DNA of 64,000 bases from Rhodoferax sp. (GCF_025354435.1 NZ_JANXMU010000007.1:62001-126000); one strand, 5' to 3'; positions 45,065 to 55,989 are shown, numbered from the stretch's first letter. Notes: generated by a model from the sequence alone, not told the origin. Numbers and translations: made by a program.

Positions 45065-45403
45065 ATGCCCATCGCAGGCCAAACCTCGGGCATTGAAACC
45101 GCCTTCTTCCGGCTGCACTCACCACTGGACCTGCGTATAGCGGTGTCCGACGTGGCCCGTATGCCCAGTCTGGCCCGATTCTCCCCGGTAGACCTGTCGC
45201 TGCTGTCCACCGTGGTGTCCGAGCTGGGTAGCAACATCCTCAAATACGCAGGCAGCGGCCACATCCGTGTGCAAACCACCCGCGAAGACTTCCGCACCGC
45301 CGTCGAGTTGGTAGCCGAAGACAGTGGCCCCGGCATTCCCGACGTGCACCTGGCCTTGCAAGAGCACTACAGCTCGTCGGGCACGCTGGGCCTGGGCTTG
45401 TAA
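45065..45403 (+). pseudogene. rsbT: RsbT-type switch kinase, cut by in-frame TAA before the end of the ATPase fold
   Basis: From ATG 45065 the GHKL kinase shows LSTVVSELGSNILKYAGSG (N box), AEDSGPGIPD (G1 box) and GTLGLGL (G2 box), and then a TAA at 45401-45403. The same frame continues GVRRMVSEFHIDSAPGKGCRVRVRKW, exactly the expected RsbT C-terminus, so the stop removes the last strands of the ATP-binding fold. The frame then runs without any stop into the RsbX-like domain. Either this is a broken RsbT-RsbX fusion or the two genes share a frame. RsbT phosphorylates RsbR/RsbS and, released, activates a downstream partner. Confidence 0.8.
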
Positions 45404-45532
45404 GGCGTGCGCCGCATGGTGTCGGAGTTCCATATCGACTCCGCCCCTGGCAAGGGCTGCCGAGTCCGAGTGCGCAAATGGCTGACCCTGCCCCCCGCCG
45501 CCCATGCCGCCAGCGAGCGCCCGGCCGTAGCA

Positions 45533-46165
45533 ATGGTCACCCATACCCGTACCCACCAGGCCCAGGATGCCGCCGGGCAGAGCCTACAGTTTGAGATTGC
45601 CGAAATCAACCGCCCGTGCTACCCCGAATACGTTTCGGGTGACAGCACCGTGGTGCGCCCCCTGCAAGACGGCATATTGCTGGCCTGCATCGACGCATCC
45701 GGCCACGGCAAGCGGGCCCACGCGTTGTCGGTGCTGCTGGCCGACCACCTGCGTGCAACAACCCACCACGACCTGGCCAGCCTGCTGCACCAACTGCACC
45801 AGCGCGCCGTTGGCACCATCGGCGCGGCCATCGCCGTGGCCTATCTGGACCTGGCCCGCAACACGCTGAGCCTGGCCGAGATTGGCAACATCCGCATCCG
45901 CTGCATCGGCGCAACGCCCTGGGTGGGCATTTGCCGCGACGGCGTACTGGGTGAACGCTTTTCCACACCCGATGTGCAGCATTTCAGCCTGCAAGCCGAC
46001 GATGTGGTGCTGCTGTTTTCCGATGGCATCCGCGAAGCGATCAGCCACGAGATACGCCCCCGCCTGCACCTGGGTACGGCCCGGCAGATTTCCGAGGCGG
46101 TGCTGCGGGTGGGCGGCAAAACCACGGACGATGCCAGCTGCATCGTTGTCAAATGCAAGACGTAG
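45533..46165 (+). CDS. rsbX: RsbX-type PP2C phosphatase of the stressosome
   Basis: A 210-residue PP2C/SpoIIE-like domain if started at ATG 45533; the frame is open upstream to the TAA in rsbT. Motifs: GDSTVVRPLQDGILLACIDA, SGHGKRAHALSVLLADHL, DDVVLLFSDGIREAI and DDASCIVVK, giving the Asp residues for the Mn2+ site. RsbX removes phosphates from RsbR and RsbS, resetting the stressosome. No good Shine-Dalgarno precedes 45533, which favours readthrough from rsbT or a fusion. The last codons overlap the start of hybrid kinase B. Confidence 0.75.
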   Translation: MVTHTRTHQAQDAAGQSLQFEIAEINRPCYPEYVSGDSTVVRPLQDGILLACIDASGHGKRAHALSVLLADHLRATTHHDLASLLHQLHQRAVGTIGAAIAVAYLDLARNTLSLAEIGNIRIRCIGATPWVGICRDGVLGERFSTPDVQHFSLQADDVVLLFSDGIREAISHEIRPRLHLGTARQISEAVLRVGGKTTDDASCIVVKCKT

Positions 46166-48946
46166 CCTGGATCGGCCGCCTCGCACTGCATACCCCCTCC
46201 TCGTGCCTGGAGGTGCGGCGCAAGTTGCTGCAGGTGCTGTTGGAGGTGGAGGGCCGCGCAGACAACGATGTGATGCGCTGCATACCGATGGCGTCCTGCG
46301 TGTCCGACATCTGCCGCTAGCTGCTGCAACACGGCCACTTGCCAGCAGTAGAACTGTCGTTCCACCGCGATGGGCACCGTGCATTTGCCACCCTCAGCTG
46401 TGTATCCCTCGCCCCGCTGCCCGCTCTACCGCACGGCCTGCTGGGCTTTGCACAGACCAGTGAGTTCTTTGAGTCCCTTGCATCCTTTACGCAGGCCCAC
46501 GAATACGGCCTACGCCTGCACTTTGCGCTATGGCGCCACTTAAAGCTGTCTGACGTAGCCTCGCTACGCGCCCTGTTTGTCGAGAAATCGCGCGAAGAAC
46601 TGTTTGCCGAATCGCAAAAAGCCGCAGCCGATATGCGTCTGCTGGTTGAACAATTGCGCATTGCCAAAGACGCAGCCGACGCCGCCAGCCAGGCCAAAGG
46701 CGACTTTCTGGCCAATATGAGCCACGAAATCCGCACCCCGATGAACGCCATCATCGGCATGTCGCACCTGGCACTGAAGACCGAGCTGAACCCGCGCCAA
46801 CACGACTACGTGCTGAAAATCCGCCAATCGGGCCAGCACCTGCTGGGCATCCTGAACGACATCCTGGACTTCTCCAAGGTCGAAGCGGGCAAGCTCAGCA
46901 TTGAACACACGCCGTTCGAACTGGACCAGGTACTGGAGAACGTCGCCAACGTGATTGCGGACAAAGCCCAGACAAAAAACCTGGAACTGGTGTTTGACCT
47001 GCCCGCCCATGTGCCGCAAAGCCTGCTGGGTGACCCGCTGCGCCTGAGCCAGATCTTGATCAACTACGCCAACAACGCCATCAAGTTCACCGAAAGTGGC
47101 GAAATCGGTGTGGTGGTGAGCATCGCCGAACCCACCAACGAAGCCGACCCAACCACCCACACCTTGCTGCGGTTTGAGGTACGCGACACCGGCATCGGCC
47201 TCAGCCCCGACCAAATCAGCCGCCTGTTCCAAAGCTTCAGCCAGGCCGACACCTCCACCACCCGCCAGTACGGCGGCACCGGCCTGGGACTAGCGATCAG
47301 CAAAAGCCTGGCTGGGCTGATGGGTGGCCAGGTGGGAGTAGATAGCACGCCCGGCCAGGGCTCGCGCTTCTGGTTCACCGCCCGCCTCGGCCTGGGCGAA
47401 AAACGCGACCGCCGCCCGGTGCCCAGCATCGACCTGCGCGGCAGCCGGGTGCTGGTGGTGGACGACAACGAAAACGCCAATACCGTGCTGGTAGAAATGC
47501 TGGCTGCGCTGAGCTTCAACGTCGCCTCGGTCTCCTCGGGCCAGGCCGCGCTAGAGGCTATTACCGCCGCCGACATGGCCGGCAATGGCTTCGACATCGC
47601 CATGCTGGACTGGCAAATGCCCGGCATGGACGGGTTGGAGCTGGCCCGCCGCATCGCCCAGTTGCCGCTCTCGCGCCAGCCCAAGCGGGTCATCGTCACA
47701 GCCTATGGCCGCGAAGAGGTGCAAGAGGGTGCCAAACGCGTAGGCGTGGAAGACCTGCTGCTCAAACCCATCAACGGCTCCGTACTGTTCAACACCATGA
47801 TGCGCCTGCTGGCGCCAGCAAGCTGCACCCCACATGCACAGGCAGTACAGCGAATCCGGCAGCTCGGCACTGGACGCGTTGGTGCCCCTGCACGGCGCGC
47901 ACATCCTGCTGGTAGAAGACAACGCGATCAACCAGCAGGTGGCATGTGAGCTACTGGCGGATGCCGGTTTCCTGGTGGAGGTGGCCGACAACGGCCAAAT
48001 CGCGGTGAACATGGTGCGCGCGCGCCCGGCAGACCAGGCCTTTGATGTGGTGCTGATGGATATGCAAATGCCCGTGATGGACGGCCTGACCGCCACCCGC
48101 CTGCTGCGCCAGGACCCGCTCTACCAGTCCATGCCCATCCTGGCCATGACCGCCAACGCCATGCAGATCGACCGCAACCGCTGCACCGAGGCCGGCATGA
48201 ACGGCTTTGTCTCCAAACCCATCGAACCCGATGCCCTGTGGAAGGCCCTGGCCCAGTGGATTCGCCCACGTGCCGGGCTGGGCACCCGGCCTGTACGGGT
48301 GCTCCCAGCCGCCCAGGCCAATGCCCCACAGGCACCGCACTTGCCCACCTTGCTGCACGGCGTACCAGGGCTGGGCTTGGCGCTGGGCCTGCAGCGGGTC
48401 ATGGGCAAAGAATCACTCTACCTGGACATGCTGCGCATGTTTGTCGCGGGCCAGGCCAGCACCCCCCAGCAGATCCGTGCGCTGCTCGTCCAGGGCGATA
48501 CCGCCACCGCCGAGCGGCTGGCCCACACACTGCGCGGCGTGGCAGGCAACATTGGGGCCAGCGCGTTACAACAGGCCGCCACCGAGGTCGAACTGGCCCT
48601 GCGCACGGGCGACAGCCTGGCCACCATCGATATCCTGCTGCTGCCGCTGCACAGCCAGTTGGCAGCGCTGTTGGAAGCGCTGCACAACGCCCTCGACAGC
48701 CTTGTACCGTTGGTACAAGCCCCCACCGCCATCGGCCCAGGCTTCGCGTCCACCTACCGCCAGTTGCAAGCTCTGCTGCAAGACGCAGACTCCGATTCGC
48801 TCAAGCTGTTGGATCTACACCAGGCAGAATTCAAAATTGCGCTGGGCCCGGCCTATGGCGATGTGGACAGCGCCATCCGTAGCTACGACTGCGAGGCGGC
48901 GATCCAACTGCTGCAAACCGCCTTGCCACCCGCTTTATTTAAATGA
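46153..48946 (+). pseudogene. Soluble hybrid histidine kinase B, interrupted by in-frame TAG and a frameshift
   Basis: ATG 46153 overlaps rsbX. After 55 codons a TAG (46318-46320) interrupts the frame, which then stays open to 47949; a +1 shift in the linker near 47805-47860 moves to the frame open until 48946. The N-terminal 170 residues have no transmembrane helix and look like a worn GHKL module (VSDICR[18 protein letters not shown]). Then follow HisKA ([18 protein letters not shown]), HATPase, receiver 1 ([13 protein letters not shown]), receiver 2 ([13 protein letters not shown]) and Hpt ([14 protein letters not shown]). The shift falls between the receivers, so kinase-REC1 and REC2-Hpt could be made separately. 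It is the likely output partner of the stressosome. Confidence 0.8.
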
Positions 48947-49046
48947 AATGTGACTCAGCCGCAATGTACATATGCACAGGTCGCTACAAAATATGCAGCA
49001 TAGTACCCTTGGATAATTTTCAACCGCCCCCCACACGCTCCACCCC

Positions 49047-52000
49047 ATGCGCACCTGGTTGAACCGCTGGCAGTTATGGCACAAGTTTGCCCTGCTCGGA
49101 CTGTTAGGTCTGTTGATGCTGGCCCCACCGGTGTGGCTTTTTGTGCGCGAATCCAGCACCAAAATCCAGGCCCTGGAACGCGAGAACAAGGGGCTGGAGC
49201 CGGTACGCACGGTGCTGGAGGCCGTGACCCTGCTGCAACGGCACCGTACGTTAGCAGCGCGGCTGCATAGTGGCGATACCGAGACCCCGGTCTCCATGCT
49301 GCTGGCCCGCTCGCAAATCGACGGTGCACTGGCCCAAACCCAGGCTTTGCTGGAGAGCATCAAAACCAGCCAGATCGAGCTGCTCTGGAACAAAACTCTG
49401 GCCCAATGGAGCTACCTGCAGCTGATTCTGAACACCGAGTCCGCCGAGCCAGCGCTGGTTTTTGACACCCACAGCAACGCCATTGGGCTGCTGCTGAAAA
49501 TACGCTACCAATTGGTGGACGACTTTGGCTTCAGCCTCGATGCCCAGGCCCCTACCTACCTGCTCGGGCGGGCCGCCCTGGTCGAATCTCTGGATCTGCT
49601 GGAATCGCTCTCGCAGGTCCGCGACAAAATTCTGCTGCTGCAAGCCCAAACCCAGATCTCACCCGAAGAAAACACCCAACTGGCCACCCTGCTCAGTGGC
49701 ATCAACGAAGACTTTGACCAGTTGCAAAACACCCTGGACAAAGCCACCCATGACGACCTCGCCCTACAAGCCGTGCTTAACCAGCCATTGCTGAACCGCG
49801 TGCACTGGCAGCAAATCCACCCCCGCCTGTACCCGAAAACCTTGCACGGCATCCAGCAGGAACGCGTCAGTGCCGCTGATCTGGAGGTGCTGGACGACAT
49901 CCTGGCCTCGCAAACCGCTTTCAGCGATGCCGCACTGCGTGCGCTGCAAGAACGGCTCGACACCCGCCTGGCCACACTGATCCGCACCCAGCACGCCCTG
50001 GCCGCCGGGATACTGGCCCTGGCGCTGTTTCTGGTCGGGCTGGCATCGTTAGTGGCCCGCTCCATCACCAGGCCCTTGTTACAGGCCGTGGACATTGCCC
50101 GCCAGGTGGCCGACGGCACGCTGGCCGCCGAACTGGAAAAGCCCGCGGGCGCACTGACCCACTCGGGCAACGAAACCGGCCACTTGCTGCAATCCCTCTA
50201 CGCCATGCACCGCAGCCTGCAGCAAACGCGCGCCGAGCAACTGGTGGGCGAGCAGCAGGTGGCGCAGGCGCTGCGCGAGCAGCAGGTGATTTTTGAAGCC
50301 GTCAGCTTGGGGATTGTGTTTGCCGTGGGCCACACCATCCAGCGCTGTAACTCGGCCATGGAACGCATGTTTGGCTATCCGCCGGGCGACCTGGCGGGAC
50401 GCGGCACCAAAGAACTATTCCGCAACGCCGCCGACCTGGCCGCCATCGGGCACAGGGTCAATCCGGCCATGCGCGAATCCGGCTTCTTCTCTAGCGACGT
50501 TGAGCTGTGCCGCAAGGACGGTAGCGCCCTGTGGGTGCACACCTACGGCCGGGCGATTGACGCGCATGACCTGCGACTGGGCGTGGTGTGGGTGTACGAA
50601 GACATTTCCGAGCAACGCGCCGACGCCGAAGAACTGCGCCAGGCCAAGGATGCCGCCGAACAGGCCAGCAAGGCCAAAAGCGACTTCCTGGCGAACATGA
50701 GCCACGAAATCCGCACGCCCATGAATGCCATCATCGGCATGTCGCACCTGGCGCTGAAGACCGAACTCAACCCCCGCCAGCGCGACTACGTCAGCAAAAT
50801 CCGCCAATCGGGCCAGCACCTGCTGGGCATCCTGAACGATATTCTGGACTTCTCCAAGGTCGAAGCGGGCAAGCTGGCGATCGAGCACACCGCATTTGAC
50901 CTGGAAGAGGTGTTGGCCAACGTAGTCAACGTGGTGGCCGACAAAACCCAGGCCAAAAACCTGGAACTGGTATGCGACCTGCCCGCCCAAGTGCCCCTGC
51001 AGCTGGTGGGCGACCCGTTGCGGCTGGGCCAGATCCTCATCAACTACACCACCAACGCCATCAAGTTCACCGAGCACGGCGAAATCCACATCACCGTGCG
51101 CCTGCAAGCCCAAACCGAGGGCGGAGTGGTGCTGCGCTTTGCCGTGCGCGACACCGGTATCGGCCTGACGCAAGAGCAAATCGGCCGCCTGTTCCAAAGC
51201 TTCAGCCAAGCCGACACCTCCACCACCCGCCAGTACGGCGGCACGGGCCTGGGCCTGGCGATCAGCAAAAACCTGGCCGCGCTGATGGGCGGCGAAGTGG
51301 GCGTGGAAAGCACCCTGGGCGAGGGCTCCACCTTCTGGTTTACCGCGCAACTCGGTCTGGGCGAGCGCCGCGCCCGGCCGCAGTTGCCCGGCAGCGGCAC
51401 GCTGCGTGGGCGGCGCGTGCTGGTGGTGGACGACAACGATTCCGCCGCCACGGTACTGGTCGACATGCTGGAGGAAATGGGCTTCGCGGTGGAGGCCGTG
51501 TCCAGCGGGGCCCAGGCAATTGCTGCCGTGCAAGCCCAGGCCGCCAACGCCACACCTTTCGAGGTGGTAATGATGGACTGGCAAATGCCCGGCATGGACG
51601 GGCTGGAGGCCATCCACCAACTGCGCGCACTACAACTGCAGCCGGCACCGCACACTGTGCTGGTCACCGCCTATGGGCGCGAGGAAGTGCTGCAAAACGC
51701 CCACGCCGCCGATGTGTCCGACGTGCTGCTCAAACCCGTGGGCGCATCGCTGCTGTTCGACACCATGGTCAACGCACTGGGCCACGCCCGCACCCAGGAC
51801 CGGCGCGCCCGCGCGCCCGGCGTGAGCGCTGCCATGGCGGCTCTGGCCCCGGTGCGCGGCGCACACATCCTGCTGGTGGAAGACAACGACCTGAACCAGC
51901 AAGTCGCCTCCGAGCTGCTGCAAGACGCAGGCTTCACCGTGGACATTGCCGACAACGGCCTGATCGCCGTAGCCATGGTCGGCCAGGCCACCTACGATTT

Positions 52001-52856
52001 GGTACTGATGGACATGCAAATGCCGGTGATGGACGGCGTAGCGGCCACCAAAGAAATTCGCGAAACCGGCCTGTACCCCGGCCTGCCCATCGTCGCCATG
52101 ACCGCCAACGCCATGCAAAGCGACCGCGACCGCTGCCTGGCCGCGGGCATGAACAGCTTCGTGGCCAAACCCATAGAACCCGACGACCTGTGGCGCGCAC
52201 TGGCCCAGTGGATCCGCCCCCGCGCCGGACTGGGCGAACCCAGCCTCCCGCCCACAGCGCCTGCGCCGGTGGACACCATCGACATTCCACAGGGCATTGC
52301 CGGGCTGGACACTGCGCTGGGCCTGAAGCGGGTGATGGGCAAGCAGTCGCTGTATCTGAGCATGCTGCGCAAATTTGCCATCGGCCAGGCACTGGCCACC
52401 CAGCACATCGCCGAAGCACTGCAAGCCGCCGACAGCGCCACCGCCGAGCGCCTGGCCCACACCCTCAAGGGCGTGGCGGGCAACATCGGTGCCAGCAGCC
52501 TGCAGCACGCCGCCGGTTTGCTGGAAGCCGCCCTGCACACCCAGCAGCCCTGCGACGCGCTGCTGGAGCCCGTGCACACCCAACTGGCCGCGCTGGTGGC
52601 CGCGTTGCAAGCCGCCCTGCCCGCGCCCGCCGCGCTGGCCGAGATCGACCAGGCGCAACTGGCCCCGGTGCTGGCCCAGCTGCGCAGCCTGTTGGCCGAA
52701 GACGATTCCGATGCCTCCGAGCTTTTCCAGCAGCACGGCAGCCTGCTGCAGGCCGCACTGGGTCCCGCCCACGCCGCAGTGGCTAGCGCCATGGGCGATT
52801 ACGACTTTGAAGCCGCGCTCAAGGCGCTCAATGCCGCCGTGCCTGCCGCTGCCTGA
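49047..52856 (+). CDS. Hybrid sensor histidine kinase C (TM sensor, HAMP, PAS, HisKA-HATPase, two receivers, Hpt)
   Basis: A 1269-residue intact kinase. TM1 is at about 13-33 and TM2 at about 315-340, with a helical periplasmic sensor of about 280 residues resembling nitrate/chemoreceptor helical bundles. HAMP follows ([20 protein letters not shown]), then PAS ([20 protein letters not shown]), HisKA ([18 protein letters not shown]), HATPase, receiver 1 ([13 protein letters not shown]), receiver 2 ([13 protein letters not shown]) and Hpt ([14 protein letters not shown]). From HisKA on it is almost the same as kinase B at DNA level, so the pair arose by recent duplication or conversion. It could take over or compete with kinase B. 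Confidence 0.92.
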   Translation: MRTWLNRWQLWHKFALLGLLGLLMLAPPVWLFVRESSTKIQALERENKGLEPVRTVLEAVTLLQRHRTLAARLHSGDTETPVSMLLARSQIDGALAQTQALLESIKTSQIELLWNKTLAQWSYLQLILNTESAEPALVFDTHSNAIGLLLKIRYQLVDDFGFSLDAQAPTYLLGRAALVESLDLLESLSQVRDKILLLQAQTQISPEENTQLATLLSGINEDFDQLQNTLDKATHDDLALQAVLNQPLLNRVHWQQIHPRLYPKTLHGIQQERVSAADLEVLDDILASQTAFSDAALRALQERLDTRLATLIRTQHALAAGILALALFLVGLASLVARSITRPLLQAVDIARQVADGTLAAELEKPAGALTHSGNETGHLLQSLYAMHRSLQQTRAEQLVGEQQVAQALREQQVIFEAVSLGIVFAVGHTIQRCNSAMERMFGYPPGDLAGRGTKELFRNAADLAAIGHRVNPAMRESGFFSSDVELCRKDGSALWVHTYGRAIDAHDLRLGVVWVYEDISEQRADAEELRQAKDAAEQASKAKSDFLANMSHEIRTPMNAIIGMSHLALKTELNPRQRDYVSKIRQSGQHLLGILNDILDFSKVEAGKLAIEHTAFDLEEVLANVVNVVADKTQAKNLELVCDLPAQVPLQLVGDPLRLGQILINYTTNAIKFTEHGEIHITVRLQAQTEGGVVLRFAVRDTGIGLTQEQIGRLFQSFSQADTSTTRQYGGTGLGLAISKNLAALMGGEVGVESTLGEGSTFWFTAQLGLGERRARPQLPGSGTLRGRRVLVVDDNDSAATVLVDMLEEMGFAVEAVSSGAQAIAAVQAQAANATPFEVVMMDWQMPGMDGLEAIHQLRALQLQPAPHTVLVTAYGREEVLQNAHAADVSDVLLKPVGASLLFDTMVNALGHARTQDRRARAPGVSAAMAALAPVRGAHILLVEDNDLNQQVASELLQDAGFTVDIADNGLIAVAMVGQATYDLVLMDMQMPVMDGVAATKEIRETGLYPGLPIVAMTANAMQSDRDRCLAAGMNSFVAKPIEPDDLWRALAQWIRPRAGLGEPSLPPTAPAPVDTIDIPQGIAGLDTALGLKRVMGKQSLYLSMLRKFAIGQALATQHIAEALQAADSATAERLAHTLKGVAGNIGASSLQHAAGLLEAALHTQQPCDALLEPVHTQLAALVAALQAALPAPAALAEIDQAQLAPVLAQLRSLLAEDDSDASELFQQHGSLLQAALGPAHAAVASAMGDYDFEAALKALNAAVPAAA

Positions 52857-52863
52857 CGCGTCT

Positions 52864-53946
52864 CTAAAACAAACTCTCCTGGCCCGACAACAAGCCGGGC
52901 CGGAACTGCCCCGCGTCCAGCGCCACCCGTTCGCGGTTCAGGCCCAGCTTGGCGCAGGTTGTGTGGAAGCGCTGGCGCAGCAGGTCGGCCCACAGGCCGC
53001 TGCCCTTCATGCGGGTGGCGAAGTCGGCGTTGTAGTCTTTGCCACCGCGCATGTCCTGGATGCGGGCCATCACCCGGTCGGCGCGCTGCGGGTAGTGCAG
53101 CTGCAGCCACTGGCGAAACAGCGGGGCCACCTCCCAGGGCAGGCGCAGCACGGTGTAGAAGGCGGTGCGGGCACCGGCCTCATAGGCGGCAGCCAGCACC
53201 TGCTCCATGTCATCGTTGATGAACGGAATCTGCGGCCCCACGCTCACGCCCACCGGCACACCGGCATCGGCCAGGGCACGCACGGTGCGCAGGCGACGGT
53301 ACGGTGCGGCGGCGCGTGGCTCCAGCGTGCGGGCCAGGGCGGCATCCAGCGTAGTGATGGTCACGTACACCACCGCCAGATTCCGCGCGGCCATGGGGGC
53401 CAGCAGGTCCAGGTCGCGCTCCACCCCGCTGCCCTTGGTCACCAGCGCCAGCGGGTGGTGGCAGCGATGGGCCACGGCAATCGCGCTGCGGGTCAGGCGC
53501 AGCTCGCGCTCGATGGGCTGGTAGCCGTCGGTCACCGTGCCCAGGGCCAGCATCTGTGGCACATAGCTGCGGGCGGCGAGTTCGCGGGCCAGCACCTCGG
53601 CCAGGTTGCGCTTGGCGATGATCTTGGTTTCAAAGTCCAACCCCGGCGACATATTCAAATAGCTGTGCGTGGGCCGGGCGTAGCAATAGATGCAACCGTG
53701 TTCGCAGCCGCGGTAGGGGTTCAGGCCGTAGTCGAAGTAAATGTCGGGCGAGTCGTTGCGGGTGATGGCGCTGTGCGCGTCTTCAAAAATGACCTGCGTG
53801 GCCAGGGGCAGGCGCGGCTCGGTGCCTTCCAGCGTGCCCCAGCCGTCGTCGAACGCGGCCCGCTCCTCGCTGCTGAAGCGGTGCGCCAGGTGCGTGGCCG
53901 TGCCCCGGCCTTTGATGGCGGTGATGGGGACCACAGCGTCTGTCAC
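52864..53946 (-). CDS. PA0069-family radical SAM protein
   Basis: A 360-residue radical SAM protein related to spore photoproduct lyase-like enzymes. The cluster motif is NPYRGCEHGCIYCYARPTH (C-x3-C-x2-C). GRGTATHLAHRF near the start and SVGPQIPFINDD, TVLRLPWEV later are typical of the PA0069/Rv2578c family, whose reaction is unknown. Its 3' end is 7 bases from hybrid kinase C's 3' end (convergent). Confidence 0.88.
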   Translation of the reverse strand: MTDAVVPITAIKGRGTATHLAHRFSSEERAAFDDGWGTLEGTEPRLPLATQVIFEDAHSAITRNDSPDIYFDYGLNPYRGCEHGCIYCYARPTHSYLNMSPGLDFETKIIAKRNLAEVLARELAARSYVPQMLALGTVTDGYQPIERELRLTRSAIAVAHRCHHPLALVTKGSGVERDLDLLAPMAARNLAVVYVTITTLDAALARTLEPRAAAPYRRLRTVRALADAGVPVGVSVGPQIPFINDDMEQVLAAAYEAGARTAFYTVLRLPWEVAPLFRQWLQLHYPQRADRVMARIQDMRGGKDYNADFATRMKGSGLWADLLRQRFHTTCAKLGLNRERVALDAGQFRPGLLSGQESLF

Positions 53947-53977
53947 GCCTGCCCCCAGAACATAGGAAAATATTTAA

Positions 53978-54037
53978 ACAAAATAGGCCTATAGCGTATA
54001 TTCCGTCTACGCTACATGCTATATTTTCAATAGCATT
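53978..54037 (+). repeat. Dispersed intergenic palindrome, copy 13
   Basis: AGGCCTATAGCGTATATTCC then GTCTACGCTACATGCTATAT. The arms TAGCGTA and TACGCTA pair over 7 bp. It lies between the start of the radical SAM gene and the end of prpE. Confidence 0.75.
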
Positions 54038-54081
54038 TTATGGAATAATTAACTGAATATATATACAGTATATTCCAGTGC

Positions 54082-55989
54082 CTACTTGCCCGCAACCAGC
54101 TCCTTGATCTGCTGCAGGGCCGCCGGGTCGTCCATGGTGGTCAGGTCGCCAGGGTCGCGGCCTTCGCACACGGCTTGCACGGCGCGGCGCAGCAGTTTTC
54201 CGCTGCGGGTTTTAGGCAACAGGTTCACAAAGGTCACGCGGGCGGGCCGGGCCACGGCACCCAGGTCTTTGTCGACCATGCGCATCACCTCGGCTTCGAG
54301 CTGGGCGCGGGCGGCCTCATCGGTCAGCAGGCTGGCATCTTTGACCACGGCAAAGGCCATGGCCACCTGGCCTTTGAGCGCATCGGCCACGCCCACCACG
54401 GCCACCTCGGAAATATTCGGATGGGCCGCAATGCTCTCCTCGATCTCGCGGGTGCCCAAGCGATGCCCGGCCACGTTGATCACGTCGTCGGTACGGCCCA
54501 GGATGAAGAAATAGCCGTCGGCATCACGCACGCCCCAGTCGAAGGTGCTGTAGACCGTTCTGCCGGGCACGCTGGACCAGTAGGTTTGCACAAAGCGCGC
54601 ATCGTCGCGCCACACAGTTTGCAGGCAGCCGGGGGGCAGCGGGCCAACGATTGCGACCACGCCCTTTTGGTTGGGGCCGGTGAGTTCTTCGCCGGTGGCA
54701 TCGTCCAGCAGCTTGACGTTGTAGCCGTATACCGCCTTGCCCGGCGAGCCGAACTTGGTGGGGGCCGACTCCACGCCGTTGCACAGCGCCAGGATGGGCC
54801 AGCCGGTTTCGGTCTGCCAGTAGTTGTCGATGATGGGCTTGCCCAGGGCCTGGTGGATCCAGGTGGCGGTAGGCTCGTCCAGCGGCTCCCCGGCCAGGAA
54901 CAACGCGCGCAGGCTGGACAGGTCGTACTTCGCCATCAGTGCCGGGTCTTGCTTCTTGAGCACCCGCACGGCGGTGGGCGCGCTGAACATCACCGTCACC
55001 TGGTACTTCTCCACCAGGCTCCACCAGATGCCGCCGTCGGGCCGGGTCGGCAGGCCCTCGTACAGGATGGTGGCCATGCCGCCGATCAGCGGGCCGTAGA
55101 TGATGTAGCTGTGGCCCACCACCCAGCCGATGTCGCTGGTGCAAAAGAAGGTTTCGCCGGGCTTGCCGCCGTAGATGTGCGGCAGGCTGGCGGCTAGCGC
55201 CACGGCGTAGCCGCCGGTGTCGCGCTGCACGCCCTTGGGTTTGCCGGTGGTGCCGCTGGTGTACAGGGTGTAGCTGGTGTGCGTGGCATCGACCCAGGCG
55301 CAGGGCACCACCACGTCCATATGTTTGAGCCGCTCTGTGCCCCACAGATGGTCACGACCCGCTACCAACTCCATAGCAACCAGGCCGCGATCCACCAGCA
55401 GCACGGCGCGGGGTTTGTGGGCGGACAGGCGGATGGCTTCGTCCAGCAGCGGCTTGTAGGCCACGGCTTTGCCGCCGCGCGAACCGGCATCGGCGCTGAT
55501 GACCACCACCGGCTCGGCATCTTCGATGCGCGAGGCCAGCGCGCCCGAGGCAAAGCCGCCAAACACCACCGAGTGGATGGCCCCGATGCGGGCACAGGCC
55601 AGCATGGCAAACGCGGCCTCGGCCACCATGGGCATGTAGACCAGCACGCGGTCGCCCTTGGCCACACCCAGACCCAGTAGCACGGCGGCCATGCGCTGGA
55701 CTTCAGCGTGTAACTGGCGAAAGCTATAAACGGTTTCTTCGCCCGTCTCGGTGGACACAAAAATCAGCGCCCGCTGGTCGGCCCGGTCTATGAGGTGCCG
55801 GTCTACCGCGTTGTGGCACAGGTTGGTGGTGCCGCCGACAAACCATTTGGCAAACGGCGGGTGGCTGTAGTCGCACACCTGCTGGGGCCGCGTGTGCCAG
55901 TCGATCAGCTTGGCCTGCTCGCCCCAAAAGGCATCGCGCTCGGTAAGGGAGCGCTGGTAAAAATCAGCGTAAGTGGTGGGGGCGACCAT
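54082..55989 (-). CDS. prpE: Propionate--CoA ligase
   Basis: A 635-residue ANL-superfamily ligase. The P-loop with the PrpE-specific extension is YTSGTTGKPKGVQRDTGGYA; other parts are NYWQTETGWPI, GRTDDVINVAGHRLGTREIE and the catalytic lysine in PKTRSGKLLRR. It activates propionate to propionyl-CoA via the adenylate, feeding PccAB or, with BktB, C5 polymer units. ATG 55989 has GGAGA upstream and is preferred to ATG 56007. It is divergent from bktB, with a palindromic candidate operator between. Confidence 0.92.
   Translation of the reverse strand: MVAPTTYADFYQRSLTERDAFWGEQAKLIDWHTRPQQVCDYSHPPFAKWFVGGTTNLCHNAVDRHLIDRADQRALIFVSTETGEETVYSFRQLHAEVQRMAAVLLGLGVAKGDRVLVYMPMVAEAAFAMLACARIGAIHSVVFGGFASGALASRIEDAEPVVVISADAGSRGGKAVAYKPLLDEAIRLSAHKPRAVLLVDRGLVAMELVAGRDHLWGTERLKHMDVVVPCAWVDATHTSYTLYTSGTTGKPKGVQRDTGGYAVALAASLPHIYGGKPGETFFCTSDIGWVVGHSYIIYGPLIGGMATILYEGLPTRPDGGIWWSLVEKYQVTVMFSAPTAVRVLKKQDPALMAKYDLSSLRALFLAGEPLDEPTATWIHQALGKPIIDNYWQTETGWPILALCNGVESAPTKFGSPGKAVYGYNVKLLDDATGEELTGPNQKGVVAIVGPLPPGCLQTVWRDDARFVQTYWSSVPGRTVYSTFDWGVRDADGYFFILGRTDDVINVAGHRLGTREIEESIAAHPNISEVAVVGVADALKGQVAMAFAVVKDASLLTDEAARAQLEAEVMRMVDKDLGAVARPARVTFVNLLPKTRSGKLLRRAVQAVCEGRDPGDLTTMDDPAALQQIKELVAGK

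Noticed and set aside
43803-46320. TAG/TAA codons read as selenocysteine or pyrrolysine
   Set aside because: Selenocysteine uses TGA, and pyrrolysine TAG would not explain the TAA; expected residues at these sites are ordinary polar ones.
54082-55989. Acetyl-CoA synthetase (Acs) for the ligase gene
   Set aside because: The extended P-loop RDTGGYAVAL and the neighbourhood with bktB and a shared operator with the mutase operon fit PrpE better.
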